Made by a program: the position numbers and the translations under genes. The notes under the pieces are model-generated. The model ran no database searches and was not told where the DNA came from. It was given only the letters and a program-made list of their open reading frames with translations. From assembly GCF_000165835.1 (NCBI RefSeq), contig NC_014640.1:5022001-5086000 (forward strand): a DNA stretch of 64,000 nucleotides, written 5' to 3'. This document shows, piece after piece, positions 9,345-17,717 of this stretch (its first letter is position 1; every line of letters starts with the position of its first letter). Source of the DNA: Achromobacter xylosoxidans A8. GTDB taxonomy: Bacteria > Pseudomonadota > Gammaproteobacteria > Burkholderiales > Burkholderiaceae_B.

Positions 9345-9671
9345 TCAGGATTGCGGTTGGCTGCCTGGAAGCTCGATTCCCAGCATCAGCGAACTGAGCG
9401 ACTTGCCGTGCGGATCCAGGCGCAGCGAGCGCGTGACGCCGCCGGATAGCACGTTCGGGATGACGAAATTCAGCGCTCTCAGGCTTGCCACCTCGTAGCG
9501 CCGCACCTTCCCTGCTCCCAGATGGGCGAAGGCCTGTTCGACGCATTCGGCGGTCAGCGCCTGGCGCAGCACGCGCCAGCCGTCGTCGTCGTAAGCAATG
9601 ACGGCGATGCTCGAGGTATTGCCCTTGTCGCCGGCGCGCGCATGCGCGAGGTCGTAAACCAGAATGCTCAT
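9345..9671 (-). CDS. AtuA-like small protein (ferredoxin-fold C-terminal domain type)
   Basis: A 108-residue protein with the hallmark LAHARAGDKGNTSSIAV near its N terminus. This motif is found in the C-terminal domain of AtuA-family (DUF1446) proteins or, as here, in a separate small partner. The ATG at 9671 has GGGAG seven bases upstream, and the previous gene's stop almost touches it. Its job is unknown; the conserved partnership suggests it forms one enzyme with the large AtuA protein. Confidence 0.82.
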   Translation of the reverse strand: MSILVYDLAHARAGDKGNTSSIAVIAYDDDGWRVLRQALTAECVEQAFAHLGAGKVRRYEVASLRALNFVIPNVLSGGVTRSLRLDPHGKSLSSLMLGIELPGSQPQS

Positions 9672-9673
9672 GC

Positions 9674-11032
9674 TCAAGCTCCCAAGGTAATCACTTCCGG
9701 GGTGACCCAGCCGCGCGGAATCAGCAAGGCATCCACGGCGATGACCTCCTTGGCGCCCAGGTTGACCGGGCCGCCTGCGCCATAGGGCCCCTGCATGTTC
9801 AACTGCCGCACGTGGTCGCCGAGCCGGTGGGCGCTTTTCTTGTCGGGGCAGCGCGCGGCGACCCGCAGGCGGACCTCGTAGGGCTGGCTCGCCAGGGCTT
9901 GAGCATGGTCGCCATGCAGGCTGCTGATGCCGATCAGGTCGACCTGGATCTCGCTGGCTACGCCGCCATCGAAGCGGAACCTTTCCTTCACCGTGTCGGC
10001 CGCCAGCCGGGCCCGGGCGATGGCGTTGACGCCCGCGTAGGCGACTTCGCCCGAACCTATCCAGCCGTCGAAGTAGCCGACCACGACCTTGTAGCTGTCG
10101 GTGCGTGGCGCGGCGTGAAACCCGCGCACGGCCACCCGGTCAGCGTTCTGCTCTTCGAAATTCAGGCCTTCCAGGTTCAGTACGCAATCGGGCGTGATGT
10201 AGGCCGCCGGATCGTGAATCTCGTACAGTGCCTGCTCGGTGCAGGTCATGCGGTCGAGGCGGCCGCCCGAGCCAGCGGGCTTGCCTATGTAGAGCTCGCC
10301 GTCGCCGTACAGATCGGCATAGGGGTAGGCCAGCTCGGCCAATCTTGGAACGTCTTTCTTGCCGGGGTCGGCGAAGTAACCGCCCGTGATCTGGGCGGAG
10401 CACTCCAGCAGGTGGCCCATGATGGTGCCGGCCGCCAACCTGGGCAGGTCGTCATAGCCCCAGCCATGATGATGCAGCGCCACGCCCAGAAACAGCGAGG
10501 GATCGGCCACCCGGCCTGTCATCACCACGTGGGCGCCGGTGGCCAGCGCATCGCGCACGACATCGGCGCCCAGATAAGCGTTCGCGGAGGCCAACCGGGG
10601 CAGGATCGATTCCAGCGGCAGGTCGCGATCCATCAGGCGCAGCTCGGGATGCTGGCGCACCCGGTCGGTCACATCGTCGCCGACGACGGCGGCGCATTTC
10701 AGCTCATGCCAGCCCAAGTCCCGGCCGATGTCGAGTGCCGCCTGGGCGGCACCGGCCGGATTGGCCGCGCCCATGTTGGACACCAGCCGCACGCCCTGCT
10801 CCCGGCATGCGGGCAGAAAGGCGCGCATGCGCTCCTGCAGCATCGGGTTATAGCCGTGAGCCCCGTCGTGCTTGCGCGACAGCGTTTCGCGCGCGATCGT
10901 CCGCTCGGCCAGGCACTCGCACACCAGGTAGTCGATATCGCAGTCTTCCAGCAATGGCATGGCGGGGCCGATGCGGTCATCGGCCATGCCGGCGCCGACG
11001 CCGATGCGCAGCCGCTTGCGCGGGTCATTCAT
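9674..11032 (-). CDS. AtuA-family (DUF1446) protein, large subunit
   Basis: A 452-residue member of the acyclic terpene utilisation AtuA family. The N terminus RIGVGAGMADDRIGPAMPLL, the internal VSNMGAANPAGAA and the glycine-rich TGGYFADPGKK segment fit that family. AtuA is needed for citronellol/geraniol growth in Pseudomonas, but its reaction is not established. It is the first gene of the minus-strand operon ending at 6286 and faces a divergent LysR gene. Confidence 0.85.
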   Translation of the reverse strand: MNDPRKRLRIGVGAGMADDRIGPAMPLLEDCDIDYLVCECLAERTIARETLSRKHDGAHGYNPMLQERMRAFLPACREQGVRLVSNMGAANPAGAAQAALDIGRDLGWHELKCAAVVGDDVTDRVRQHPELRLMDRDLPLESILPRLASANAYLGADVVRDALATGAHVVMTGRVADPSLFLGVALHHHGWGYDDLPRLAAGTIMGHLLECSAQITGGYFADPGKKDVPRLAELAYPYADLYGDGELYIGKPAGSGGRLDRMTCTEQALYEIHDPAAYITPDCVLNLEGLNFEEQNADRVAVRGFHAAPRTDSYKVVVGYFDGWIGSGEVAYAGVNAIARARLAADTVKERFRFDGGVASEIQVDLIGISSLHGDHAQALASQPYEVRLRVAARCPDKKSAHRLGDHVRQLNMQGPYGAGGPVNLGAKEVIAVDALLIPRGWVTPEVITLGA

Positions 11033-11141
11033 GTCTGTCTCCGTCCGTGTTTACGGTTCGGACCAGTATCGTGCGACTTTCCTGATCTGGAAATTGATAT
11101 ATTTATATCTTGGTAATAACTCAAACGCATCACGCAAGCGA
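11033..11141. promoter_or_regulatory. Divergent AtuA/LysR control region
   Basis: A 109-base AT-rich gap between the AtuA-type operon and the LysR gene. The stretch at about 11093-11116 (attgatatatttatatcttg) stands out from the GC-rich surroundings and is a plausible LysR-operator/promoter site. No exact motif can be assigned by eye. Confidence 0.5.
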
Positions 11142-12035
11142 ATGACCCTGACCATTTCCGAATTGGAGGCCGTGCTGCTGGTGGCCGAGACGCTCAACTT
11201 CCGCATGGCCGCGGAACGCGCGCACATCTCCCAGCCCGCGCTCAGCCGGCGGGTGCAGGCCGCCGAGCAAAAACTCGACGCCAGGCTCTTCGACCGCGAC
11301 AAGCACGGCGTCGCGCTTACCGCCGCCGGCGCGGAACTGGTGCCCATTGCGATGCGCATGCTGTCGGAGTTCCGCGATTCGCTCAGCGATCTGTCGGAGT
11401 TCATTGCGGGCCGTCGCGGCAGCATCAATGTCTGGGCCCTGCCCTCGGTCGCCTCCGCCCTGCTGCCGGCGGCAGCGCGCGCCTTCCAGAAGTCGCATCC
11501 GCAGGTGCGGCTGAACATCCACGCGGTCTCTGCGCGCCAGATCACGCAGGCCGTATCGGAAGGCAACGCCGACATCGGCATATCCATCGAAATTCCGGAC
11601 CAGCCGGCTAGCGTGACCTTCTCTGCGCTGCTGCAAGAGAAATTCGTCCTGATCTGCCCCATCGACGATCCGCTGGCGCGCAAAAAGCGCGTGGACTGGA
11701 GTGTTTTCGCCGACCGTCCCTATATCGCGAGCGGTCCGGCCAGCAGCATCCGCCAGGTTACCGACCGGATTCTTGCCGCCTCGGGGCGGATGCCGGAGAT
11801 GAACTACGTGTCCGACAATATTTCGGTGGTGGGCGCGATGGTGGCCGCCGGAGTCGGCATCGCGGCGGTCCCGCAGTTGGCTCTGCGTTTGATGGACGCC
11901 ACGCGCCTGTGCAGCTTGGCGCTGCATTCGCCCAGCGCCACGCGGGAAATCGGCATATTGCTCAAGAAGCAGCGCTCCTTGTCGGCGGCAGCGCTGCATT
12001 TCCTGGATACCTTGCGGCAGACAGACCCGGCCTAG
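11142..12035 (+). CDS. LysR-family transcriptional regulator
   Basis: A 297-residue LTTR. The winged helix-turn-helix occupies residues ~1-60 (RMAAERAHISQPALSRRVQAAE is the typical recognition region, of which I cite the start) and is followed by a periplasmic-binding-like effector domain. ATG 11142 places the helix-turn-helix at the usual N-terminal position. It diverges from the AtuA/SMP-30/Bug/PRISE operon and is the likely regulator of it. Confidence 0.9.
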   Translation: MTLTISELEAVLLVAETLNFRMAAERAHISQPALSRRVQAAEQKLDARLFDRDKHGVALTAAGAELVPIAMRMLSEFRDSLSDLSEFIAGRRGSINVWALPSVASALLPAAARAFQKSHPQVRLNIHAVSARQITQAVSEGNADIGISIEIPDQPASVTFSALLQEKFVLICPIDDPLARKKRVDWSVFADRPYIASGPASSIRQVTDRILAASGRMPEMNYVSDNISVVGAMVAAGVGIAAVPQLALRLMDATRLCSLALHSPSATREIGILLKKQRSLSAAALHFLDTLRQTDPA

Positions 12036-12160
12036 GGTCGCGCGAGAGGCAAGGCCGATCGCAACCGCAGGAGCTTTATCAGTTGTTGAAGCAGCGGCTG
12101 CAATAGGAGGTAGTCGGACGTAGCGCACTCTCACCACCGGCTCAGGCTCTTCCCGCTTGA

Positions 12161-12209
12161 GTTCTGTTTAGAACAATTAGGCAGAATTTTTGAACTTTTA
12201 GGCAGAATT
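12161..12209. promoter_or_regulatory. Operator-like palindrome plus 21-bp-spaced direct repeats upstream of iorA
   Basis: GTTCTGTTTAGAAC at 12161-12174 is a perfect 5-4-5 inverted repeat. It is followed by two exact copies of TTAGGCAGAATT at 12177-12188 and 12198-12209, whose starts are 21 bases apart, two DNA turns. The group ends 75 bases before the iorA start. This looks like a regulator binding array; the nearest regulator encoded is the LysR gene just upstream. Confidence 0.5.
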
Positions 12210-12284
12210 CCGATTTAAAGAAGTGATTCACTCACGGTTCAGGCAAGCTTTCTCCGGCCATGCCCGCCCTCCAAGGATTCCTCC

Positions 12285-12758
12285 ATGACCCAACTTCAAA
12301 TCAACGGCCAGGCTAAGGATATCGACGTCCCGGGCGAAACGCCCCTGCTCTGGACTTTACGGGATGAACTCGGCATGACCGGCACCAAGTTCGGGTGCGG
12401 CATGGCATTGTGCGGCGCCTGTACCGTGCACATGGACGGCGCGCCGATCCGGTCCTGTATCACCCCGCTCTCCGCCGTGGCTGGCCACAGCATCACGACC
12501 ATCGAAGGGATAGAGGCGGATGCGGTCGGCCGGGCCGTGCAGCAAGCCTGGATAGAACAGAACGTTGCCCAATGCGGCTACTGCCAGGCGGGCCAGATCA
12601 TGACCGCGGTAAGCCTGCTCAAGGCCTCGGCGCAGCCGACGGATCAAGACATCGAGGACGCCATGAGCGGCAATATCTGCCGTTGCGGCACCTACCCCCG
12701 CATCCGCGCAGCCATCCAGCAGGCTGCCAAGCTCCTGGCCCAGGGAGGCAAGCAATGA
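12285..12758 (+). CDS. iorA: Molybdenum hydroxylase [2Fe-2S] small subunit (IorA type)
   Basis: Iron-sulfur subunit of a xanthine-oxidase-family hydroxylase, 157 residues. The plant-type cluster motif [12 protein letters not shown] is near residues 38-49, and the second cluster is formed by CGYCQAGQ and [11 protein letters not shown]. It passes electrons from the molybdenum centre in the large subunit. Its stop overlaps the start of that large subunit gene by four bases (ATGA), indicating translational coupling. The natural substrate is unknown: an aldehyde or N-heterocycle. Confidence 0.85.
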   Translation: MTQLQINGQAKDIDVPGETPLLWTLRDELGMTGTKFGCGMALCGACTVHMDGAPIRSCITPLSAVAGHSITTIEGIEADAVGRAVQQAWIEQNVAQCGYCQAGQIMTAVSLLKASAQPTDQDIEDAMSGNICRCGTYPRIRAAIQQAAKLLAQGGKQ

Positions 12759-15046
12759 CGCACACTGCTCAACTTTCCCGGCGCGGCTTTCTGCTGGGCG
12801 CCTTGGGCGCGTTCACCCTGACGGTCACGGCCAAAGGTTTGATCACGACAGCCTGGGCCGCCGAGCCCTCCGCCCAGAAGTACGGCGCTGACAGCATGCC
12901 CGGCGGCACCGTCGACGATCCGCTGGTTTTCGTCAGCATCGCCGCGGATGGCACCGTCACCATCATCGCGCACCGCGCCGAAATGGGCACGGGCGTGCGC
13001 ACCAGCCTGCCCATGGTGGTGGCCGACGAGATGGAAGCGCGCTGGGAGCGCGTGAAAGTCGTACAGGCGCAGGCCGATGAAGCGCGCTATGGCAACCAGA
13101 ACGTGGATGGCTCGCGCAGCGTGCGCCACTTCCTGATGCCCATGCGGCGCGTCGGCGCGGCCGCCCGCCAGATGCTCGAAGCCGCGGCGGCGGCGCGCTG
13201 GTCCGTTCCGCTGGCCGAGGTCAAGGCGGTGCAACATGAGGTGCTGCATCAGCCATCCGGCCGCCGTTTGACTTATGGCGAGCTGGCGGCCGATGCGGCC
13301 AAACAGCCTGTCCCCACGGGCGACGCGCTCAAGCTCAAGGATCGGAAAGAGTTCCGCTACATCGGGAAGGACCAGGTGCGCCTGGTGGACCTGGAGGCCA
13401 TCGGCAAGGGCCAGGCCAGCTACGGCATGGATATGCGGCTGCCTGGCATGGTCTATGCCGTCGTCGCGCGCCCACCGGTCGTCGGCGGCAAGCTGCGCCG
13501 TCTCGACAGCGCCAAGGCGCTGGCCGTGCCCGGAGTGCTGAAGGTCGTGGAGATTCCGCCGATGCAAGGGGCACCCGCGTTCCAGCCCCTGGGCGGCGTC
13601 GCAATCGTCGCGCGCAACACCTGGGCGGCGCGTCAAGGCCGCGACGCGCTGGAAATCGAATGGGACGATGGCCCCAACGCCAGCTATGACTCAAGCGCCT
13701 ACCGCCAGACGCTGGAATCGGCGGCGCGCAAGCCTGGCAAGACGATGCGCAGCCAGGGCGATGCCGCGCAAGCCTGGGCCAAGGCGCCCGAAGCCGAGCG
13801 CGTCGCCGCGGAGTACTACGTTCCCCATCTGGCCCATGCCTCGATGGAGCCGCCGGCCGCCACCGTCCGGATCAAGGATGGCCGCGCCGAGGTCTGGACG
13901 TCGGTCCAGAACCCCATCGCCGCACGCGATGCCGTCGCCATCCGGCTGAAACTGGAGCCCGCCAAGGTCACGGTCAATGTCTTGCTGCTGGGCGGCGGGT
14001 TCGGCCGCAAGTCCAAGCCCGATTTCGTGGACGAGGCCGCCATCGTCGCCCGTGCCATGCCCGAAGGCACGCCAGTCAAGCTGGTGTGGACGCGTGAGGA
14101 CGACATTCATCATGACTATCTGCATACCGTGTCGGTCGAACGCCTGGAGGCCGTCCTGGACCAGAACGGCCAAGTCCAGTCCTGGCTGCACCGCAGCGCC
14201 GCCCCCACCATCGCCTCTCTCTTCGCGGAAGGCGCCAAGGGCCAGCAGCTGTTCGAATCGGCCATGTCGGCCATCAACATGCCGTACCGCATTCCCAACG
14301 TCCAGGTGGAAACGGCCGAAGTGGAAGCCCATGCCCGCATCGGCTGGTTCCGCTCGGTAGCCAACATTCCGCATGCCTACGCGGCCCAGTGCTTCATTGC
14401 CGAATTGGCCCACCGCGCGGGCAAGGACCCCAGGGATTTCGCGCTCGACCTCATCGGCCCGGCGCGCAGGATCGACCCGGGCACGATGGCCGACACCTGG
14501 AATTACTCGGAATCCCCCGAGCGCTACCCCTATGACACAGGCCGCCTGCGCGGCGTGATCGAAGCGGCTTGCCAAGGCGCGGAATGGGGCAGAACCCTGC
14601 CCCAGGGCCATGGCCTCGGGCTGGCATTCTGCTACAGCTTCATGAGCTACACCGCCACCGTGGTCGAAGTGGCCGTGGATGCAAAGGGCGAGGTGCGCGT
14701 GGTGGCCGTGGACATGGCGATGGACTGCGGCCCGCAAATCAACCCCGAACGCATCCGCGCGCAGATGGAAGGCGGCGCCATCATGGGCCTGGGGCTTGCC
14801 CTTGCCAGCGAGATTACGTTCGAGCAGGGCCGCGTGAAGCAGAGCAACTTCCACGACTATGAAGTGCTGCGCCACAATGCTTCGCCGCGCGTGATCCGCA
14901 CGCATCTGGTCAACGACGATCACGCCCTGCCTCCGGGCGGCGTGGGCGAACCCCCGGTACCGCCCGTGGCGCCCGCGCTGTGCAACGCCATCTTTGCCGC
15001 CACCGGCAAGCGGATCCGCAGCCTGCCGGTGCGCAGGGTAGCCTAG
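12755..15046 (+). CDS. iorB: Molybdopterin-binding large subunit (IorB type) with Tat signal
   Basis: A 763-residue molybdopterin cytosine dinucleotide-type subunit resembling isoquinoline 1-oxidoreductase beta. The N terminus [13 protein letters not shown] is a twin-arginine signal, so the folded enzyme is probably exported. The [15 protein letters not shown] and C-terminal [14 protein letters not shown] segments match the cofactor loop and the catalytic-Glu region (GVGEP). Start 12755 is set by the ATGA overlap with iorA. No cytochrome subunit gene is present nearby, so the final electron acceptor is unclear. Confidence 0.85.
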   Translation: MTHTAQLSRRGFLLGALGAFTLTVTAKGLITTAWAAEPSAQKYGADSMPGGTVDDPLVFVSIAADGTVTIIAHRAEMGTGVRTSLPMVVADEMEARWERVKVVQAQADEARYGNQNVDGSRSVRHFLMPMRRVGAAARQMLEAAAAARWSVPLAEVKAVQHEVLHQPSGRRLTYGELAADAAKQPVPTGDALKLKDRKEFRYIGKDQVRLVDLEAIGKGQASYGMDMRLPGMVYAVVARPPVVGGKLRRLDSAKALAVPGVLKVVEIPPMQGAPAFQPLGGVAIVARNTWAARQGRDALEIEWDDGPNASYDSSAYRQTLESAARKPGKTMRSQGDAAQAWAKAPEAERVAAEYYVPHLAHASMEPPAATVRIKDGRAEVWTSVQNPIAARDAVAIRLKLEPAKVTVNVLLLGGGFGRKSKPDFVDEAAIVARAMPEGTPVKLVWTREDDIHHDYLHTVSVERLEAVLDQNGQVQSWLHRSAAPTIASLFAEGAKGQQLFESAMSAINMPYRIPNVQVETAEVEAHARIGWFRSVANIPHAYAAQCFIAELAHRAGKDPRDFALDLIGPARRIDPGTMADTWNYSESPERYPYDTGRLRGVIEAACQGAEWGRTLPQGHGLGLAFCYSFMSYTATVVEVAVDAKGEVRVVAVDMAMDCGPQINPERIRAQMEGGAIMGLGLALASEITFEQGRVKQSNFHDYEVLRHNASPRVIRTHLVNDDHALPPGGVGEPPVPPVAPALCNAIFAATGKRIRSLPVRRVA

Positions 15047-15048
15047 GC

Positions 15049-16119
15049 ATGGAGACGGTCGACGTCCGCGTTTTGCGCGAAGCCCGCGCCTGGCTGGCGG
15101 AGGGGCACAGGCTGCTGCTGGCCACGGTGGTCAAGACCTGGGGTTCATCCCCGCGCCCCGTCGGATCCATGATGGCCCTGCGTGAAGACGGGCGTTGCGT
15201 CGGCTCCGTATCCGGCGGCTGCATCGAAGACGACCTGATACACCGGTATACCCGCGCCTTTGGCGAGGGCGCCATTGCGCAAGGCGCGCCGGAACTGGTG
15301 CGCTACGGGATTGAAGCCGACGAAGCGCGCCGGTTCGGACTGCCTTGCGGCGGCACGCTGGAGCTGCTGCTGGAGTTCCAGCCGGACTACGAAACGCTGG
15401 ACGCCCTGGTCCGGCGGCTCGAATCCGGCCAGTTGGTCCAGCGCAGCGTCGACGTAACCACCGGAGCGGTGACATTGGCGCCGGCCTCGACGCCCGCGGC
15501 AGTGCAATTCGACGGCGCAACGCTTTGTTCCACGCTTGGACCGCAGTACCGGATGCTGCTCATCGGCGCAGGCGCATTGGCGGAATACCTGGCCACCATG
15601 GCCTTGTTCAACGACTTTGCCGTGACGGTCTGCGATCCGCGGGGAGAACACGTGGGCAGTTGGTCCGTGCCCGGCGTGCACATCACCCGGGAAATGCCCG
15701 ATGACGCCGTGCTGGCACTGGCCCCTGACACGCGCACCTGCATCGTCGCCTTGAGCCATGATCCCAAGCTGGACGATCTTGCGCTCCTGGAAGCGCTACA
15801 CAGCCCGGCTTTTTACGTGGGCGCCATTGGTTCGCGCCGCAATACCGGCATCCGCAGGCAACGGTTCATGGAGCATTTTGGCGAAACCGCCGCATCCCTG
15901 GAACGGCTGCATGCGCCCGTCGGCATACACATCGGCAGCAGGACACCCGCGGAAATCGCGGTGAGCATCATGGCGGAGATACTTGCTGTGAAGAACGGGG
16001 TCGGATTGCCTGCCACCATCGATGGTTCTTGCCAGGTGCTACCTGCAGCACACTGTCCCGCGGTGGATGACCCAACCCCTGACGCCATGAGCATCGCGCC
16101 CTGGGTAGTGAAAGGGTAA
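15049..16119 (+). CDS. xdhC: XdhC/CoxI family molybdenum cofactor maturation protein
   Basis: A 356-residue XdhC-type chaperone that binds molybdenum cofactor, helps sulfurate it and inserts it into hydroxylases. The N-terminal half has TWGSSPRPVGSMM and the conserved GSVSGGCIEDD; the C-terminal half has a Rossmann-type MLLIGAGALAEYLA segment and GAIGSRRNTG. ATG 15049 starts two bases after the iorB stop. It clearly serves the iorAB enzyme. Confidence 0.88.
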   Translation: METVDVRVLREARAWLAEGHRLLLATVVKTWGSSPRPVGSMMALREDGRCVGSVSGGCIEDDLIHRYTRAFGEGAIAQGAPELVRYGIEADEARRFGLPCGGTLELLLEFQPDYETLDALVRRLESGQLVQRSVDVTTGAVTLAPASTPAAVQFDGATLCSTLGPQYRMLLIGAGALAEYLATMALFNDFAVTVCDPRGEHVGSWSVPGVHITREMPDDAVLALAPDTRTCIVALSHDPKLDDLALLEALHSPAFYVGAIGSRRNTGIRRQRFMEHFGETAASLERLHAPVGIHIGSRTPAEIAVSIMAEILAVKNGVGLPATIDGSCQVLPAAHCPAVDDPTPDAMSIAPWVVKG

Positions 16120-16127
16120 ATAAAAAA

Positions 16128-16153
16128 GCCCCGCGCAAAATATGGCGCGGAGC
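16128..16153 (-). terminator. Hairpin with T-run on the minus strand
   Basis: CCGCGC / GCGCGG stem with an 8-base loop, extended by two more pairs after one mismatch. The A-run at 16121-16127 lies on the xdhC side, so the U-run follows the hairpin only for minus-strand RNA. It could stop antisense transcription started from the mirror -10 box in the hicAB palindrome before it enters xdhC. Confidence 0.5.
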
Positions 16154-16160
16154 ATCCCGA

Positions 16161-16196
16161 TGTGTATTATACACACTGATGTGTGTATAATACACA
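16161..16196. promoter_or_regulatory. 36-bp perfect palindrome: hicAB promoter/operator
   Basis: Two 16-bp arms (16161-16176 and 16181-16196) are exact reverse complements around TGAT. Each arm also contains its own 15-bp palindrome of the form TGTGTAT-N-ATACACA, centred at 16168 and 16189, 21 bases apart. TATAAT at 16186-16191 lies in the right arm and its mirror in the left. HicB antitoxins commonly repress their own promoter, so these are probably two HicB sites. The distance from the -10 box to the hicA ATG (16198) implies a leaderless or nearly leaderless mRNA. Confidence 0.75.
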
Positions 16197-16197
16197 C

Positions 16198-16380
16198 ATG
16201 GACAGCAAGGAACTGATCAAACAGCTAGAGCGGTCCGGGTGGAAACTGCGAGGAGTTAAGGGCTCCCACCATGTTTTCATCCACCCAGACCGCCCCGGAC
16301 ATATCAGCGTCCCTCACCCTAAAAAGGACCTCGGCATCGGACTACTAAACAGCATCCTCAAAGCAGCTGGTTTGAAGTGA
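16198..16380 (+). CDS. hicA: HicA-type mRNA interferase toxin
   Basis: A 60-residue toxin of the HicA family, a small dsRBD-like fold that cleaves mRNA. The central VKGSHHVFIHP includes the catalytic histidine region and the segment SVPHPKKDLGIGLLNSILK is typical. ATG 16198 is preferred over a GTG at 16183 that lies within the operator palindrome. There is no Shine-Dalgarno sequence, in keeping with a leaderless message. hicB follows after 61 bases. Confidence 0.88.
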   Translation: MDSKELIKQLERSGWKLRGVKGSHHVFIHPDRPGHISVPHPKKDLGIGLLNSILKAAGLK

Positions 16381-16441
16381 GGCACAGCCCCCGGAGCAAT
16401 CCGAGGTCTGCTAGACCATGCCACACAAGGAGCACACTAAA

Positions 16442-16834
16442 GTGAAATATCCCATTGCCATTGAACCCGGCAGCGACACTCACGCGTGGGGGGTCGTGGT
16501 CCCTGATCTGCCCGGCTGCTTCTCGGCAGCGGACGAAGGGATTGACCAAGCCATCGAAAACGCCAAGGAAGCCATTGAATTGTGGATTGAAACGGCCATC
16601 GACTCCGGCGATCCCATTCCTCCGGCAACCAGTATTGCCAATCATCAGGCCAATCCGGAATTTGCAAACTGGATTTGGGCGATTGCTGATGTGGATCCTG
16701 CGGTCCTCGATGAAACTGTTGAGCGCGTGAACATCACCATTCCGCGCCGCATCCTCAAGCGCTTGGATGACCGCGCTCGCGCCGCAGGTGAAAGCCGCAG
16801 CAGCTATATCGCGCATCTCGCCATGACAGCCTGA
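16442..16834 (+). CDS. hicB: HicB-type antitoxin with ribbon-helix-helix domain
   Basis: About 130 residues. The N-terminal VKYPIAIEPG...HAWGVVVPDLPGCFSA is the degenerate RNase-H-like fold that blocks HicA. The C-terminal VNITIPRRILKRLDDRARAA is a ribbon-helix-helix DNA-binding region expected to bind the upstream palindrome. I chose GTG 16442 because AAGGAG (16427-16432) lies nine bases upstream and the protein then begins as HicB usually does; an ATG at 16418 has no such site. Confidence 0.85.
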   Translation: MKYPIAIEPGSDTHAWGVVVPDLPGCFSAADEGIDQAIENAKEAIELWIETAIDSGDPIPPATSIANHQANPEFANWIWAIADVDPAVLDETVERVNITIPRRILKRLDDRARAAGESRSSYIAHLAMTA

Positions 16835-16866
16835 TGAAGCATGTAGAGTCGGATTCACTCAGCAGA

Positions 16867-16898
16867 AAGCCCCGACCGGAATATCCGTGTCGGGGCTT
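16867..16898 (+). terminator. Rho-independent terminator after hicB
   Basis: Perfect 10-bp stem AAGCCCCGAC / GTCGGGGCTT with a 12-base loop, followed by GCTTGTTTCT. It is placed 32 bases after the hicB stop. Confidence 0.75.
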
Positions 16899-16958
16899 GC
16901 TTGTTTCTACCCCGCCGCGGTGCGCGTCATTGTAAGCGCTTGACTCCAGGGGCGATCC

Positions 16959-17035
16959 TGGCGCGGCAGGAGGGGCTCGAACCCCCGACCCCGGGCTTAG
17001 AAGGCCCGTGCTCTATCCAGCTGAGCTACTGCCGC
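16959..17035 (-). tRNA. tRNA-Arg (anticodon TCT)
   Basis: Reading the minus strand from 17035, the acceptor stem GCGGCAG pairs with CTGCCGC, followed by discriminator G and an encoded CCA (16959-16961). The D arm starts TAGCTCAG, the anticodon loop is CTTCTAA with anticodon TCT, and the T arm contains GGTTCGAG. All arms pair well, so it should be functional. Confidence 0.93.
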
Positions 17036-17120
17036 GCGATGTGGTGATGGCCCGGAAAGGATCCGGGCGGCGCATTTTACCTTGTTGTGGCCCGCTTGGC
17101 AGGCCGGCGGCGCTGGCGCC

Positions 17121-17705
17121 CTATTCCTCGCCTATGTCCGCATGGGTCGACACCCACAGCACCAGGGCGTCGTCCGGGCTCAGGCTGATCACTCGGTGGC
17201 CCATGCGGCTGTCTATATAGAAGCTTTCCCCGGCCTTGAGGCGAGCGGGTTCGTAGAACTCGGTATAGAGCTCGACTTCGCCTTCCAGGACGTAGACGAA
17301 TTCCTCGCCGCGATGGCGGCTCCAGTCGTGGAATTCGTCGAAAGAGCGTGCCTTGACGCGGGTGTGGAAGGGCATCATGCGCTTGTGCGACAGCGCGGTG
17401 CACAGCAGGCGGTGGTCGTAGTACGGCGTGTCGTATTGGCGCCCTTCGCCCTGGCGGCTGAGGCTGCGGCGGCCGGTGCCCATGTGGGCGTCGGACGCAG
17501 TGAAAAGTTCGGCCACGTCCAGTTCCAGGCCGGCCGCGATCTTGATCAGGTTGTCATAGGTGGGCGACAGCAGGCTGTTTTCGATCTTGGACAACGTGGA
17601 CGCGGACACGCCGGTGGCCGCGGCCGCCTGCTTCAAGGTCCACGCCCGCGCGTGGCGCAAGGCTCGCAGCCGCTGTGCCAACACGCTCTGTTTGTTGCCT
17701 TCCAT
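17121..17705 (-). CDS. XRE-family regulator with C-terminal cupin domain
   Basis: A 194-residue regulator. The Cro/C1-type helix-turn-helix is at residues ~11-66 (AAAATGVSASTLSKIENSLL) and a cupin domain fills the C-terminal third (GEEFVYVLEGEVELYTEFY). Such proteins (PuuR-like) sense amines or amino acid derivatives through the cupin. It lies 12 bases behind the FAD oxidase gene, last in the minus-strand transport operon, and may regulate both this operon and the divergent aldehyde dehydrogenase. Confidence 0.87.
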   Translation of the reverse strand: MEGNKQSVLAQRLRALRHARAWTLKQAAAATGVSASTLSKIENSLLSPTYDNLIKIAAGLELDVAELFTASDAHMGTGRRSLSRQGEGRQYDTPYYDHRLLCTALSHKRMMPFHTRVKARSFDEFHDWSRHRGEEFVYVLEGEVELYTEFYEPARLKAGESFYIDSRMGHRVISLSPDDALVLWVSTHADIGEE

Positions 17706-17717
17706 CTATGCACCCTG

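Noticed and set aside
16959..17035. tRNA 3' end as an active attachment site
   Set aside because: I found no second copy of the tRNA end within the window and no integrase gene.
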